Of a DNA stretch of 64,000 bases, positions 27,845-37,365 are shown piece by piece (the first letter of the stretch is position 1; each line of letters opens with the position of its first letter). The position numbers and the translations under genes are program-made. Source of the stretch: Chthoniobacteraceae bacterium (GTDB lineage Bacteria; Verrucomicrobiota; Verrucomicrobiia; Chthoniobacterales; Chthoniobacteraceae); contig JAQGOL010000025.1 in NCBI GenBank assembly GCA_028293625.1, positions 248,001 through 312,000 of the forward strand. Reading direction: 5' to 3'. The notes beneath the pieces are model-generated. The model saw nothing but the letters and a program-made list of their open reading frames with translations, was not told where the DNA came from and did no database searches.

Positions 27845-28617
27845 AGCATGTAAAGTTCGCGCACGGTTTTACTTTGATTGAAATGCTTGCCGCGGTCGCG
27901 CTGCTGTCTATTTTTGGCATCCTGCTCCTGAACCTGGTGGAAGGCACTCTGCGCTCTGTAGATATCTCGCTTGCACAAATGGCTCTCTTCGCCAATGCAC
28001 GGGCTCTTAGCGATGCTTTGGAGAACGATTTGGCGCGTGTTTCATTGGCTCAATCGACCAAGCACACTCTCGGATTGTTCCTGGAAGAGGATGGAGAACG
28101 CGTGCGGCTCGCCTTCAGCCTGCCGGTCACGCGGGTGACAAGCATTGAGCAATTTGGGCCGGTCGCGCATGTTGTATATCTTTGGGATAAAAAAACAAAG
28201 CAGCTGTCACGGGCGGAATTTCACGCTGAACGACATACAGACCTGGTCCGCTCCACGGGCAGTGATCCGGCCGGCGCGGATTATGCCGCCAATGAATCCC
28301 GGTCGGCACAACTTGCCCCGGCTTATCTTCCCGATGCTCCCGGTGAATGGCTCGATGATGCACGGATGGAAGCTGAGTTACAGAGCGCCACTCCTTTGCT
28401 CAAGGCAGTGGCTGATCTTGAATTCACTTGCTTTACCGATACCGCGCGAAAAGTGCCTCAGGCCCGCAACTCATGGTCCTTTCCAGATCGTCTGCCTGCG
28501 GTCGTGCGCCTGCGCGCCCGCCTGGCGGCGAATGAAAGTGCGAATATTTCAGGCCAGCGGCTCATTGAATTACTTATTCCCGTGCTCTCCATGAGCGAGG
28601 CGGAGATCCATGAATAA
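27841..28617 (+). CDS. Verru_Chthon cassette protein C (pseudopilin-like)
   Basis: A 258-residue protein with a nine-residue leader and the prepilin signal 'G|FTLIEMLAAVALLSIFGIL', like GspJ/PilW-type minor pseudopilins. The globular part has no cysteine pairs typical of pilins. It is the third gene of the D-B-C-A run and overlaps gene A by 8 bp. In the absence of a secretin, ATPase or inner-membrane platform in this window, it must rely on secretion machinery encoded elsewhere if it forms a pseudopilus. Confidence 0.87.
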   Translation: MKHVKFAHGFTLIEMLAAVALLSIFGILLLNLVEGTLRSVDISLAQMALFANARALSDALENDLARVSLAQSTKHTLGLFLEEDGERVRLAFSLPVTRVTSIEQFGPVAHVVYLWDKKTKQLSRAEFHAERHTDLVRSTGSDPAGADYAANESRSAQLAPAYLPDAPGEWLDDARMEAELQSATPLLKAVADLEFTCFTDTARKVPQARNSWSFPDRLPAVVRLRARLAANESANISGQRLIELLIPVLSMSEAEIHE

Positions 28618-31600
28618 CCGAAAACCGCATCCGCAAGCACTCGCAGGCGCGGCGCTGATCTGGGCGCTTCTGGTTTGCGGTTTACTCACAGTGCTGGTGC
28701 TCGGCCTTCTGACGGCAATAACCAGTGAACGCCGTCTTTCCCATGGCGAGACGGAGATTGGCGCGGCGGATCTGCTGATTGAAGGCGCGCTTGCCGAAGT
28801 CCGCGGCAAGCTGGCAACTGGATTTGATGCCGAAACTCCAGGCGCGGACGGGTTGCTTAAAGCAAGTGTTACGGCAAGCCCGGGTTTGATGGAAGTGCGC
28901 CATTATGGTTTCCCATACAACCGCGGCAGCGCATCGGGGCCGGCCGCGTTTGACCAAAAAGAGCTATCATCCTTCAGCCGGCCCTTTGCGGCACATTATG
29001 ATGGGAGCCCTGCCAACCCGCGCTGGATTCCCCTTTTCTCGTGGAAATATTTTGCGCCTACCTTGCGAAATCTGACCCAGACGCTCGGGCGTCCGGGCGA
29101 TCTCAACAGCGATTTTAATCCCGCGGCTGTCTTCAACCTCAACACTCCGAACAATCCTTTTTCTCCGGGCTATTGTTATCTTTCCGGGGTCGGCGGCGAT
29201 CCCGCGGGTGTCCGCTACGAAAAAGATGTGCAAGGGCATTGGGCCACCGCCGGCGCCCGGGAAAAGTTCGCGCTGTTTCCCGGCGAAACCAGCGCGGAAC
29301 GCCCCGTCTGGGTTCAATGGATTCCTATCTTGCAGGATCCGGCAAAACCGCCTGGCAATAAAAACCGGATGATAGGCCGTTACGCCTATTGGGTGGACGT
29401 TGAGAATACCAAACTCCATCTGGAGCGCGCGACCCGGCCGCTGCGTCAGCATGAAGTCTTTGCGCGGTTTTTAGGCGAAGGCGACGCGGCCGCTGGCAGC
29501 GGCGGCTATTTTAGCCAGAGCGGCGGCAATCCGTTTAGTGCGCTGCGGTTGCGCGCGGAAGGAGCCGTCGCGCATTGGGATAAATCCAGCCGCCGTTCGC
29601 TGGACGGACAACCCGGACCTGGATTTTCGGGAAGCGTGGGAGCGGAGGCGCGAGATGCGTGGCTCGACTGGCGCAACGGTGAACGCCCCGCCGCGGCAGA
29701 CACCTCGCTGGTAGACTGGGATTTTTTCGCGGCATTGCGCCCCCGGGGCACCGCGGAAAAAATGGCACTCGATGGGATTCTTGGCGAGCATGCGCGAAGG
29801 GTAACCCAGGAGGCGGCGGTCCCTTTTAACAGCCCCTGGGAAGCATTCATGTTGCTTGATCCCAAGCTTCGCAAGGAGAGTTCCAGCACGGTGGATATAC
29901 GAGCCGACTTAATGCGGCAGATGCTCACCTCGTCGGCAACGATTTGGGGCCATGATGAGGAACGTGATCCGCTCGGCCGGCCGAAGATCGATCTGCCCAA
30001 ATTTCAATGTCAAATTTCCGGTACGGCCGGCGCGAACATTGAGAAAATCACGCAAAGCACCTTGTGGATGCGTCTCCACGATGCGCGCTATTTTTCCGCC
30101 TATTATCCCGCTGCCTTCCCCACCAACGGTCAGCCGCGATCGTTTATCCAGTCATTTAACCGTTTTGCCGGCGATGGATCTTCCTCCAGGGATGCCAATG
30201 GCGAGGCCGCCGTGTTGCAGATGCTTGCCAATATCGGTGAATATGCGCAGCCGGCCAGCACGGCACCACTCATTGATCGCGAACGTGGGATCGTTGGCGG
30301 CCGCTCGATGCCGTATGTTGCCGAGGTTGCCACACGCGCACGCAGTGCCTGGTGGCTGTTGCCGCCCGCGGCGAGGGCAAATCCATCCGCCTTTTTCCAA
30401 ACCAACGGTTCGGCCAACGATGGAGGCAATTCGCTTGCCTGGTATGCGTCCCACTTAATCATCGACCTGACTATCGGCTGCATAAATCCGAATCCATTTG
30501 AGACCCGGCCTTTTGATGGTGAACTTGAACTTGACGCTGACTGGCATGATATCCCGCCTGGAAGCCAGATAGAGTCAGGCCCATTTCGCGCCGGGCTAAA
30601 AGGACTCTTTACTACTTCGCCGGAAAGCGGCAAGGCACCCAAGCGGGTTCGGCTTCTTGGAAAAACGGTGACTTTCCGCCTCGGAGTCGTGCCAGCCAGC
30701 GCATTACTGGATCCGGCTTTTGCCACCGCCTTCAGAATCAAAGGGTGGCGCGTTCGCTCAGGCAACCAAGTCTGGCATGAGGTGCCGGTGCGCCATCCAG
30801 GAGCGAAAGAAACGCGCGAATGGTGGGCTATGGCGCAACCTGGCGAAAACGCTGGAAGCCCATGGGATTCACGCTCGCTTGCGGCCTATCAGTTCAAACC
30901 GGAAACTTACGGCTACCGAGCGGTAGGGTGGTTTACAAAGCCATCCCTGGATATGCTCATGCCCGACACGCTTTTTGTCGCCGGCCTCGATCCCACGCGC
31001 CCGCTGACTTCCGCGCTCTCCAGCCGCCTGGCAACATGGCTTCAATGGACTCCAATGACTTCCATGGTCGAACGCGTTTTCAGCGTCGACCCTGTTCTTG
31101 GACATCGCACGGGCGATCCAACCCTTCACGGGATTTGGGGAAAGGGCCATTTTTATGGCGCGCTTGGCCATCCGTGGCGTCGGCTCTCCCAAAGACCAGC
31201 TTACCAGTCGATCAAGTCAGGGCAAACAATGCCCGAGATCCGCGAACTGGCCATCCAGGAATGCGATTACACATTGGGAAACCGGATCGAGGCAGGGATC
31301 GCTGGTAAGATCGGCCGAGGCGCATTCCTTGACTCAGGCCAGCATCCCGCCTCGGTGCTACCCGTGACCGCGCATCCGGGCAAAGTCTACTCCGGAAAGT
31401 ATTTCTCTCACTATTGGCTTTATCCGACAGAGAAACAGGACACGACAATATCCGCGCCTGACTCGCCCACCGGATTATTTCTTGTTCCTTCAATAGAAGG
31501 CAGTTTCCCGCTCGGAGATCTCGACGCTGAACATTGGCTTGATACCACTGTGCAACTTGAGTCCGCGGAAAGCGGACGCGTATGGAAAGATGCCGATCTG

Positions 31601-33025
31601 GAAACCGCGGAACCTTTGATTGACAAGGGAGACCTGACCGCGCTTCCCGAGTCGAAAAAAAGCAGCCGTTCCCTTTTCTGCCAGGCTCCCGCAAGCCGGC
31701 CAATGACTTCTTTGGGCGAACTGGGCTTCTGCCACTCCGGATTCTTTAATCGTCCCATTCTCATCGGTCCGGAAGAAGGCCGCACCGATGTACAACTCAA
31801 CTCGCCCCGGCACGGGCCGCCAATGCGAATGCTGCTCGATCTCTTCAATCCCGCGGTTTTTGCTGATCCGGATACAGGCTCGCCGCTTTCCGCGGCAGCC
31901 TGGGCCGCCGGCAATTACCGTTCGGCTTCACCTGAGCATCCGAGGCGAGGCCTCTGGAGTGTTAATACCGCGATTGCGCACGACGGCTACATGGCACTTC
32001 GCGAAGGAGGCACGGCCAACGATTGGAACCTGAAGACGCTGGTTGAACCAACTTACTTGCCGGCACACGTTGTCTGGCTGCCAAATGCAAGAGGCCATGC
32101 CCGCCGGCAGCTCGGCGCGGAAAATTTCCACGGCAAGGAACTTGGCGATCTTTTTTCGACAAACGTCGGCCATATACTCGACCGCCATCTCAGCCCGTTT
32201 CCCGCTTTTGATCGTCCTTGGGAAATGTGGCTTGGGATGATTGGTGGAGATTTTTCGGCTACTCGGGCCAGCGGCGGCCAGATGTGGGGCATCAACAACG
32301 CACTTCGCATTTTTTATGGCCCCGGCAGCTTCACCTGGTGTCCGGGGAAAGGACTCGGGCTGCGCGCCCCTTACTATTCGAACCCCTTTGTTGATTTCGA
32401 GCCTTCAGCAACTCACCGCGGCAAACTCCTTGTCTTTGGCAATGACGGACGCGATGACACGACCAATACGGGCGACGGCTGGCTGCGCGGGCGTTGCGCG
32501 GCGGACCAAAACCTCGACTCGCTAAAAGCGGGACGCCTTACCTATCTGCCAGCCCACCATGTCACGCGATTAAGTCTCTTTCCGATACGGCATTTTATCA
32601 GCGACTTAAGCGTCGATTACCAAGTGGACGGTGAATTTCACTATCTCAAAAGCCCGTTAAATCCGCGTCAAAATAGCGCTCCGCCGCCCTCCGACAATTC
32701 CTCGGCGCTAAACGTTGAAGGAGGAAGTTTTCCGGGCGGCTGCCATATGACTGGCGTCTTCTACCATGCGCCACTTGCCTTGCTTCTGAATCAGGCGACT
32801 ACCGCCGCAAACGCTTTTACCGCGCACATTGTGGTCCAAAGCATGCGCGACTTGGGCAAGAAACGGGAAACCATCGAGAAATCCGGATACGGGTTTAGCG
32901 ATTCCGATGATGAAGTCCTCTGTGAACGTTGGGCACGAGTTGTCCTTGCCAGTTCGCCGGATCACTCCGAGGTGCCCGAACCTCGAAAACTGCGGGTCGT
33001 GAGTTTTGAAAAAGCAGGCCGATAG
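28610..33025 (+). CDS. Verru_Chthon cassette protein A (giant GspK/PilX-like protein)
   Basis: A 1471-residue protein, the largest in the window. A basic N-terminus leads to one membrane helix ('AGAALIWALLVCGLLTVLVLGLLTAI', residues 12-37 roughly) with a GspK/PilX feel: a positively charged start, a hydrophobic helix, and a following 'TSERRLSHGETEIGAADLLIEGALAEV' segment. The very long remainder is presumably extracytoplasmic and rich in Trp, Tyr, Gly and Pro. In the cassette's definition protein A is the large final member. It may cap a pseudopilus tip, as GspK does, with an added very large domain; this is inferred. No enzymatic motif was recognised. Confidence 0.85.
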   Translation: MNNRKPHPQALAGAALIWALLVCGLLTVLVLGLLTAITSERRLSHGETEIGAADLLIEGALAEVRGKLATGFDAETPGADGLLKASVTASPGLMEVRHYGFPYNRGSASGPAAFDQKELSSFSRPFAAHYDGSPANPRWIPLFSWKYFAPTLRNLTQTLGRPGDLNSDFNPAAVFNLNTPNNPFSPGYCYLSGVGGDPAGVRYEKDVQGHWATAGAREKFALFPGETSAERPVWVQWIPILQDPAKPPGNKNRMIGRYAYWVDVENTKLHLERATRPLRQHEVFARFLGEGDAAAGSGGYFSQSGGNPFSALRLRAEGAVAHWDKSSRRSLDGQPGPGFSGSVGAEARDAWLDWRNGERPAAADTSLVDWDFFAALRPRGTAEKMALDGILGEHARRVTQEAAVPFNSPWEAFMLLDPKLRKESSSTVDIRADLMRQMLTSSATIWGHDEERDPLGRPKIDLPKFQCQISGTAGANIEKITQSTLWMRLHDARYFSAYYPAAFPTNGQPRSFIQSFNRFAGDGSSSRDANGEAAVLQMLANIGEYAQPASTAPLIDRERGIVGGRSMPYVAEVATRARSAWWLLPPAARANPSAFFQTNGSANDGGNSLAWYASHLIIDLTIGCINPNPFETRPFDGELELDADWHDIPPGSQIESGPFRAGLKGLFTTSPESGKAPKRVRLLGKTVTFRLGVVPASALLDPAFATAFRIKGWRVRSGNQVWHEVPVRHPGAKETREWWAMAQPGENAGSPWDSRSLAAYQFKPETYGYRAVGWFTKPSLDMLMPDTLFVAGLDPTRPLTSALSSRLATWLQWTPMTSMVERVFSVDPVLGHRTGDPTLHGIWGKGHFYGALGHPWRRLSQRPAYQSIKSGQTMPEIRELAIQECDYTLGNRIEAGIAGKIGRGAFLDSGQHPASVLPVTAHPGKVYSGKYFSHYWLYPTEKQDTTISAPDSPTGLFLVPSIEGSFPLGDLDAEHWLDTTVQLESAESGRVWKDADLETAEPLIDKGDLTALPESKKSSRSLFCQAPASRPMTSLGELGFCHSGFFNRPILIGPEEGRTDVQLNSPRHGPPMRMLLDLFNPAVFADPDTGSPLSAAAWAAGNYRSASPEHPRRGLWSVNTAIAHDGYMALREGGTANDWNLKTLVEPTYLPAHVVWLPNARGHARRQLGAENFHGKELGDLFSTNVGHILDRHLSPFPAFDRPWEMWLGMIGGDFSATRASGGQMWGINNALRIFYGPGSFTWCPGKGLGLRAPYYSNPFVDFEPSATHRGKLLVFGNDGRDDTTNTGDGWLRGRCAADQNLDSLKAGRLTYLPAHHVTRLSLFPIRHFISDLSVDYQVDGEFHYLKSPLNPRQNSAPPPSDNSSALNVEGGSFPGGCHMTGVFYHAPLALLLNQATTAANAFTAHIVVQSMRDLGKKRETIEKSGYGFSDSDDEVLCERWARVVLASSPDHSEVPEPRKLRVVSFEKAGR

Positions 33026-33142
33026 GGCAACAGTTGCGACGGGGGTTTACTGCAAACAGCAATCTTTAGCGGTAAAGAGCCGTCACGATGCGTTGCATCC
33101 CTCCTTATCTTTGCAGGCTAACATATGAGACGGCACTGAAAA

Positions 33143-33961
33143 TCAGACCGTCCCTTCAAGCAGCGCGTTCCAAGCCTCTTCAACAGCCTGGCAACCTGCT
33201 TCCAGAATCAGCGCGGTCATATCGTCCTCCATTGCGACGCGAACGATGATACGACTTCCCCTGTTGCTCTTTTTTTGTTGCTCGAGAGAAACTCGAGTGA
33301 AGAGTTTCGGTTGAAAATGCAACCCGGTCACGTCGTCAGAAGCCAGCCACCAATCCTCGCCTGTTTGAAGAAAACGCGGGACGAATTCCACTCGCTGCGT
33401 GACCGATTTCCCATACAAGGTTACCCGAACCGGCATTGCTGAGTCGACGCAGGCCGCCATAATGGCTTGGAAGGCGCCCCTACCGCAGCACCATAGCGTG
33501 CGCATTGCCTCTTGCGGAGTAATCTCTTCCTCCGTCTCCTCCAGCCACGAGGCTGCAGAATGAGCGGCGCAGGCCTGATGCAGCCGCGCCCAGGCAAAAA
33601 ATTCATCCATGTCGCTCTCTTTTGTAAGAGTAAATCGTTGAACGATTTGTCCGGCGGCATTTGCAAACTCGACACCAAAGAGATGGCCGGTTTTTTGCCG
33701 CACATGCACAGCTCGTGCGGCACCAAGACGACCAAAATTCACCCATAGTCCGCCATGCCCGCTGGCGCCTTTGCCTCCGCCGCTGGTGACACTCAGCGCC
33801 GGATACTTCATGTGGCGCTCCAAAATCGCAACCGCATTGCGGGTCATCAGCAACCCCACTTTCGCAAGCACCAGCTGCTCAAACATCCGTGCCCAATCCG
33901 TGCCGAGATTGACCCGCAGATGCCGTCCGTCCTCGCTGTGGCTGATATTGACAAGTTGCAT
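33143..33961 (-). CDS. Hypothetical protein with weak HmuS/ChuS-like resemblance
   Basis: A 272-residue soluble protein. A middle segment (about 80-135: 'ARAVHVRQKTGHLFGVEFAN...AGQIVQRFTLTKESDMDEFFAWARL') recalls the repeated half of heme-handling HmuS/HemS/ChuS proteins, which carry a 'partition of a beta strand, D-x-x-G, x-x-x-F-x-x-x-R, W' pattern. The C-terminal half 'FLQTGEDWWLASDDVTGLHF' would fit the same comparison. The resemblance is weak, no heme-ligand histidine is obvious, and no heme transporter is nearby, so I leave it unnamed. It stands alone on the minus strand. Confidence 0.5.
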   Translation of the reverse strand: MQLVNISHSEDGRHLRVNLGTDWARMFEQLVLAKVGLLMTRNAVAILERHMKYPALSVTSGGGKGASGHGGLWVNFGRLGAARAVHVRQKTGHLFGVEFANAAGQIVQRFTLTKESDMDEFFAWARLHQACAAHSAASWLEETEEEITPQEAMRTLWCCGRGAFQAIMAACVDSAMPVRVTLYGKSVTQRVEFVPRFLQTGEDWWLASDDVTGLHFQPKLFTRVSLEQQKKSNRGSRIIVRVAMEDDMTALILEAGCQAVEEAWNALLEGTV

Positions 33962-34256
33962 ACCCGGCGTAAGCGGGCTGCACCATTCCGGCAGGGGTCA
34001 AAGAGCGCGAGTTCCCGCGTTCGCTGAATAAGCGCACAGCATTGACACCCTGACTCGTTGCCGCACTTTTTTGCAATCGCAGAAGTGAACGCCGGAAAAG
34101 ACCGGCTAAAGCGTTGAATCATGTGCCGAGCGTCGCACGTCCAATGCGCCCGCGCTTTCCCGCCGTTGCGGTGGATGCTCGGCGAATTGCCGGGCACACT
34201 TTGAAAGCGAGGTTCGCGCTATTAATGGCGGCCCGGCACCGTTCACCGCATCGTTT

Positions 34257-34649
34257 CTACCACCCGCTCGCGTAATAACCCGGACCGCTCGACACCCCCA
34301 GCGAGAAGGCCACGCCGGGCCGGTAATATGGCCGGTAACCATAATCATATGACCGATAGGCATATGGCCGATAATAATACGGTCTGTTATATCCGTAATA
34401 ATACGGCCTATTGTATCCATAATAATATGGCCTGCTATAACCATAACGGTATGGCCGATAATAACGATGCCGATTATATCCGTAATAATATGGCCGATGA
34501 TGCCTGTAATATCCGTATCGATCGCCGCCCCGGTAATAACCGTGGTGGTGATGATGATGACGATGGTGATCCCGCGCCTCGATCTGCGGCGTTCCTGACA
34601 GCCCCATTCCCAATGTAGCTGCCACAATTAAAAGTAGTCTTTGCAACAT
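34257..34649 (-). CDS. Secreted Tyr/His/Arg-rich repeat protein
   Basis: A 130-residue protein. A good ribosome-binding site (AAGGAG, about 8 bases before ATG) supports the start. A signal peptide is followed by a histidine run ('HHRHHHHHHGYYRGG'), then by short tandem repeats of the type YYYGYNRP / YYRPYRYGY spanning roughly residues 45-105, and a hydrophobic C-terminal end 'GVAFSLGVSSGPGYYASGW'. Repeat-unit DNA is AT-rich and imperfectly iterated ('GGCCATATTATTAT' type). The composition is like surface or matrix proteins that bind metals or cross-link through tyrosine, but no function is known. The opposite-strand frames here are shadows of the repeat. Confidence 0.75.
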   Translation of the reverse strand: MLQRLLLIVAATLGMGLSGTPQIEARDHHRHHHHHHGYYRGGDRYGYYRHHRPYYYGYNRHRYYRPYRYGYSRPYYYGYNRPYYYGYNRPYYYRPYAYRSYDYGYRPYYRPGVAFSLGVSSGPGYYASGW

Positions 34650-34993
34650 AGAATTCAGCTCCTTCTGGAGAACTTAGACGCTGTTCCGGGCGAAATGTTC
34701 GGCGTTAATGAAAGAATCGGTCGAACCGCCCAAGTTATGGCGAATTATTGCCACCCCTCCGTGAGGAACTGTCTCTTTTTGACCTCACGCAGGCTGAAAC
34801 GAATGTCTCCAATCTTTGAATCGTAAAAAGTTACCGTGCCGATGGTCTCCAATCCTCAGAGTAGGAGAAGAATAATGCCTCGATTTAAGCCTTTTTAAAG
34901 AAAAGGCGTTCCCGGTTGGCAAGGGGTTTGCTAAAGACGCCACTCGCCGACCCCGGCATAACCTAACCAAGACCAACCAATCGATAGAATCCA
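34650..34993. other. Intergenic region between the repeat protein and the TorF-like barrel
   Basis: 344 bp between divergent genes. It contains the 10-bp direct repeat GTCTCCAATC at 34805-34814 and 34845-34854, spaced 40 bp start to start, and a small hairpin (GCCTTTT at 34889-34895, AAAAGGC at 34901-34907) in the leader of the downstream gene. No RNA gene is seen. Confidence 0.4.
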
Positions 34994-35869
34994 ATGACCA
35001 AAAAAAGCATTGCCAAGTTTTGCGCCCTTGCTGCCGGTATCGCGGCAATCCCTGCCGTCAGTTTCGCTGGCACGGAATCCTCTGGCAAAGAAGCCAAGAA
35101 ATTGACGGAAGTTGTCAAAGAATCGTGCATCACCGGCGATCTCGGAGTGAGTTTTGTTTCCGAGTATATCTCCCGCGGCCTTGTGCTCGAAAATCAGGGT
35201 GTGATCGCGCAGCCCTTCACGGACCTCTACTTCAAGCTCTATTCGGGCGACGGATTCATCAACAAGGTCTCCTTCAACCTGGGCCTTTGGAGCAGCATCC
35301 ACTCGCATTCCCAGGCGATTCCCGGCAGCACCAGCCGCAACTGGTATGAATTCGATTACACCGCGGGTTTTGCGGTCACTTTCGCCAAGAACTTCACCGG
35401 CACGCTGAGCTACTTTGAGTTCATCAGCCCCTCCGACAGCTTCGGCACTGCGCGCAGCGTCAATTTCAACCTCGCGTATGACGATACCGATTTGCTCGGC
35501 AAATTCGCCCTGCACCCGCACGTGACCGTGCTGCGTGAAATCGAAGGCGCCGCGGGTCTTCAGGACGACGGCTGGTATTTTGAAGCCGGTATCGCCCCAA
35601 GCTACAGCCCGGTTGCCGGACTGACCTTCTCGCTGCCAATCACCGCTGGATTCGGCGACGATAACTTCTACGCAGGCGATAACTTCGGTTACGTTTCCGC
35701 CGGCATCACCGCCTCCGTGCCGTTGAGCTTCGTGCCTTCCTGCTACGGCGCCTGGACCTTCACCACAGGCTACACTTATTACCACCTCGGCGACAACGTG
35801 GCCGATGCAACCGCCTCCGGCGACGAGAACCGCCACGTCTTCCAGGGCGGAATCGTTCTGACCTTCTAA
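34994..35869 (+). CDS. TorF-like outer-membrane beta-barrel protein
   Basis: A 291-residue protein with a signal peptide (residues 1-25, 'GIAAIPAVSFAG') and a barrel made of alternating aromatic/polar strands, ending in 'GGIVLTF', the C-terminal phenylalanine typical for outer-membrane insertion. The first strand 'GDLGVSFVSEYISRGLVLENQGV' matches the conserved opening of TorF-family putative porins ('SEYxxRG'). It is followed by a strong 13-bp stem hairpin and then the urea transporter operon, so a role in letting urea or other nitrogen compounds through the outer membrane is a fair guess from position only. Confidence 0.75.
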   Translation: MTKKSIAKFCALAAGIAAIPAVSFAGTESSGKEAKKLTEVVKESCITGDLGVSFVSEYISRGLVLENQGVIAQPFTDLYFKLYSGDGFINKVSFNLGLWSSIHSHSQAIPGSTSRNWYEFDYTAGFAVTFAKNFTGTLSYFEFISPSDSFGTARSVNFNLAYDDTDLLGKFALHPHVTVLREIEGAAGLQDDGWYFEAGIAPSYSPVAGLTFSLPITAGFGDDNFYAGDNFGYVSAGITASVPLSFVPSCYGAWTFTTGYTYYHLGDNVADATASGDENRHVFQGGIVLTF

Positions 35870-35891
35870 AAGGGGTTCCCAGTGACTTAGC

Positions 35892-35922
35892 GGCTTTGCC
35901 GGACAACGGGTCCGGCAAAGCC
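35892..35922 (+). terminator. Strong hairpin terminator after the TorF-like gene
   Basis: GGCTTTGCCGGAC at 35892-35904 pairs perfectly with GTCCGGCAAAGCC at 35910-35922 around a 5-base loop, 23 bases after the stop codon. No T tract follows, but the 13-bp stem is the strongest hairpin I found in the window and separates the barrel gene from urtA. Confidence 0.7.
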
Positions 35923-36079
35923 CGCGGGGCCCGGAGCGGTCCCAAAAAAACGGTTAGTTTTCAGCAGGCTCCCATGAGCCAGGTCCCAGCCCATTCGCGG
36001 ATTTGATGCCGCGCCCAAGGCTCCCTTCTGCCCGGATTCCACGTTACCTTAACGAAAATAACACAAACACTACTGCAAG

Positions 36080-37357
36080 ATGAAACTGCGTAAATTCCTC
36101 GCCACGACAATTCTTACCGGTGCGGCCCTCCTCACCACTTCCATCAGCTCGCGCGCCGCCGACGACACCGTCAAAGTCGGTGTCCTCCATTCGCTCAGCG
36201 GCACGATGGCCATCTCGGAAACCTCCCTCCGCGACGTGCTCCTCTTCACGTTTGATGAGATCAACAAAGCGGGCGGTGTGCTCGGCAAAAAAATCGAGCC
36301 TGTCGTCGTCGATGGCGCCTCCAACTGGCCGCTCTTTGCTGAAAAAGCAAAGCAGCTTCTCGATCAGGACAAAGTCGCCGTCACCTTCGGCTGCTGGACC
36401 TCGGTCTCGCGCAAATCGGTGTTGCCGGTTTTTGAAGAAAAGAAAGGGCTCCTCTTCTACCCGGTGCAGTATGAGGGCGAAGAGATGTCCAAAAACATCA
36501 TTTACACCGCGGAAGCCGTCAACCAGCAGGCGACGCCTGCGGTCGATTACGAGCTTGCCCAGGGGAAAAAGAAGTTCTACCTGCTCGGCAGCGATTACGT
36601 TTACCCGCAGACCACCAACCTGGTGCTGCTTGAATATCTTCTCTCCAAAGGCGTACCGCTGGAGAACATCGGCGGCGGCTTCAAGAAGGATGAAAGCGGC
36701 CAGATCATTTCCGCCGGCAAATACACGCCGTTTGGTCACACCGATTACCAGCAGATCGTGGCTGAAATCAAGCAGTTCGCCGCCGGCGGCAAAGCGTGCG
36801 TCATCAACACGCTAAACGGCGATACCAACGTTCCCTTCTTTAAGGAATACGCGGCAGCCGGTTTGACCGCGGAGACCTGCCCGGTGGTGAGCTTCTCGAT
36901 TTCTGAAGATGAATTCCGCGGGCTGCCTGCCAAACAGCTTGTTGGCCAGCTTGGCTGCTGGACTTACTTCCAGTCTATCAACAGCCCTGCCAACAAGAAG
37001 TTCACGACGAACTTCCAGAGCTGGCTCAAAAACACCGACGTGACCGGCATCGTCAAGGAAGGCCGCGTGACCTGCTCGCCCATGGTGCTCAGCTACGATG
37101 GCGTCTATCTCTGGAAAAAAGCCGTGGAAAAAGCCAAGAGCTTTGACGTCGATAAAGTCACCGCGGCATTGGAAGCGGGCATCAGCTTTGATGGCCCGGG
37201 CGGTCTGGTCACGACGCAGAAAAATCATCACCTGACCAAGAACGTCTACATCGGCGAGACCAAGGCCAACGGCCAATTCAAGATCCTCAAGACCTTCAAC
37301 GGCGTCGTTGGCGAGCCGTTCCTCAAGGGGACTTTCAAGGCGAAAACCGCCAAGTAA
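36080..37357 (+). CDS. urtA: Urea ABC transporter substrate-binding protein
   Basis: A 425-residue periplasmic binding protein (signal peptide at residues 1-26, 'SSRAADD') of the branched-chain amino acid binding family. '[22 protein letters not shown]' and '[33 protein letters not shown]' are hallmark UrtA segments. It begins a run of thirteen same-strand genes: five transporter genes, a small stub, seven urease genes. A perfect 10-bp hairpin lies between it and urtB, which would let urtA mRNA accumulate above the rest. NtrC- or NtcA-type control would be expected, but I found no convincing site upstream. Confidence 0.96.
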   Translation: MKLRKFLATTILTGAALLTTSISSRAADDTVKVGVLHSLSGTMAISETSLRDVLLFTFDEINKAGGVLGKKIEPVVVDGASNWPLFAEKAKQLLDQDKVAVTFGCWTSVSRKSVLPVFEEKKGLLFYPVQYEGEEMSKNIIYTAEAVNQQATPAVDYELAQGKKKFYLLGSDYVYPQTTNLVLLEYLLSKGVPLENIGGGFKKDESGQIISAGKYTPFGHTDYQQIVAEIKQFAAGGKACVINTLNGDTNVPFFKEYAAAGLTAETCPVVSFSISEDEFRGLPAKQLVGQLGCWTYFQSINSPANKKFTTNFQSWLKNTDVTGIVKEGRVTCSPMVLSYDGVYLWKKAVEKAKSFDVDKVTAALEAGISFDGPGGLVTTQKNHHLTKNVYIGETKANGQFKILKTFNGVVGEPFLKGTFKAKTAK

Positions 37358-37365
37358 CCGCACTG

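Noticed and set aside
34106-34627. Ile/Thr/Gly-rich 173-residue frame on the minus strand
   Set aside because: It is an alternative frame of the Tyr-rich repeat; only the 34257-34649 frame has a ribosome-binding site and a sensible signal peptide.
35923-36079. Sigma-54 or NtrC-type promoter upstream of urtA
   Set aside because: I looked for TGGCAC-N5-TTGC and for a paired NtrC palindrome and found no convincing match.
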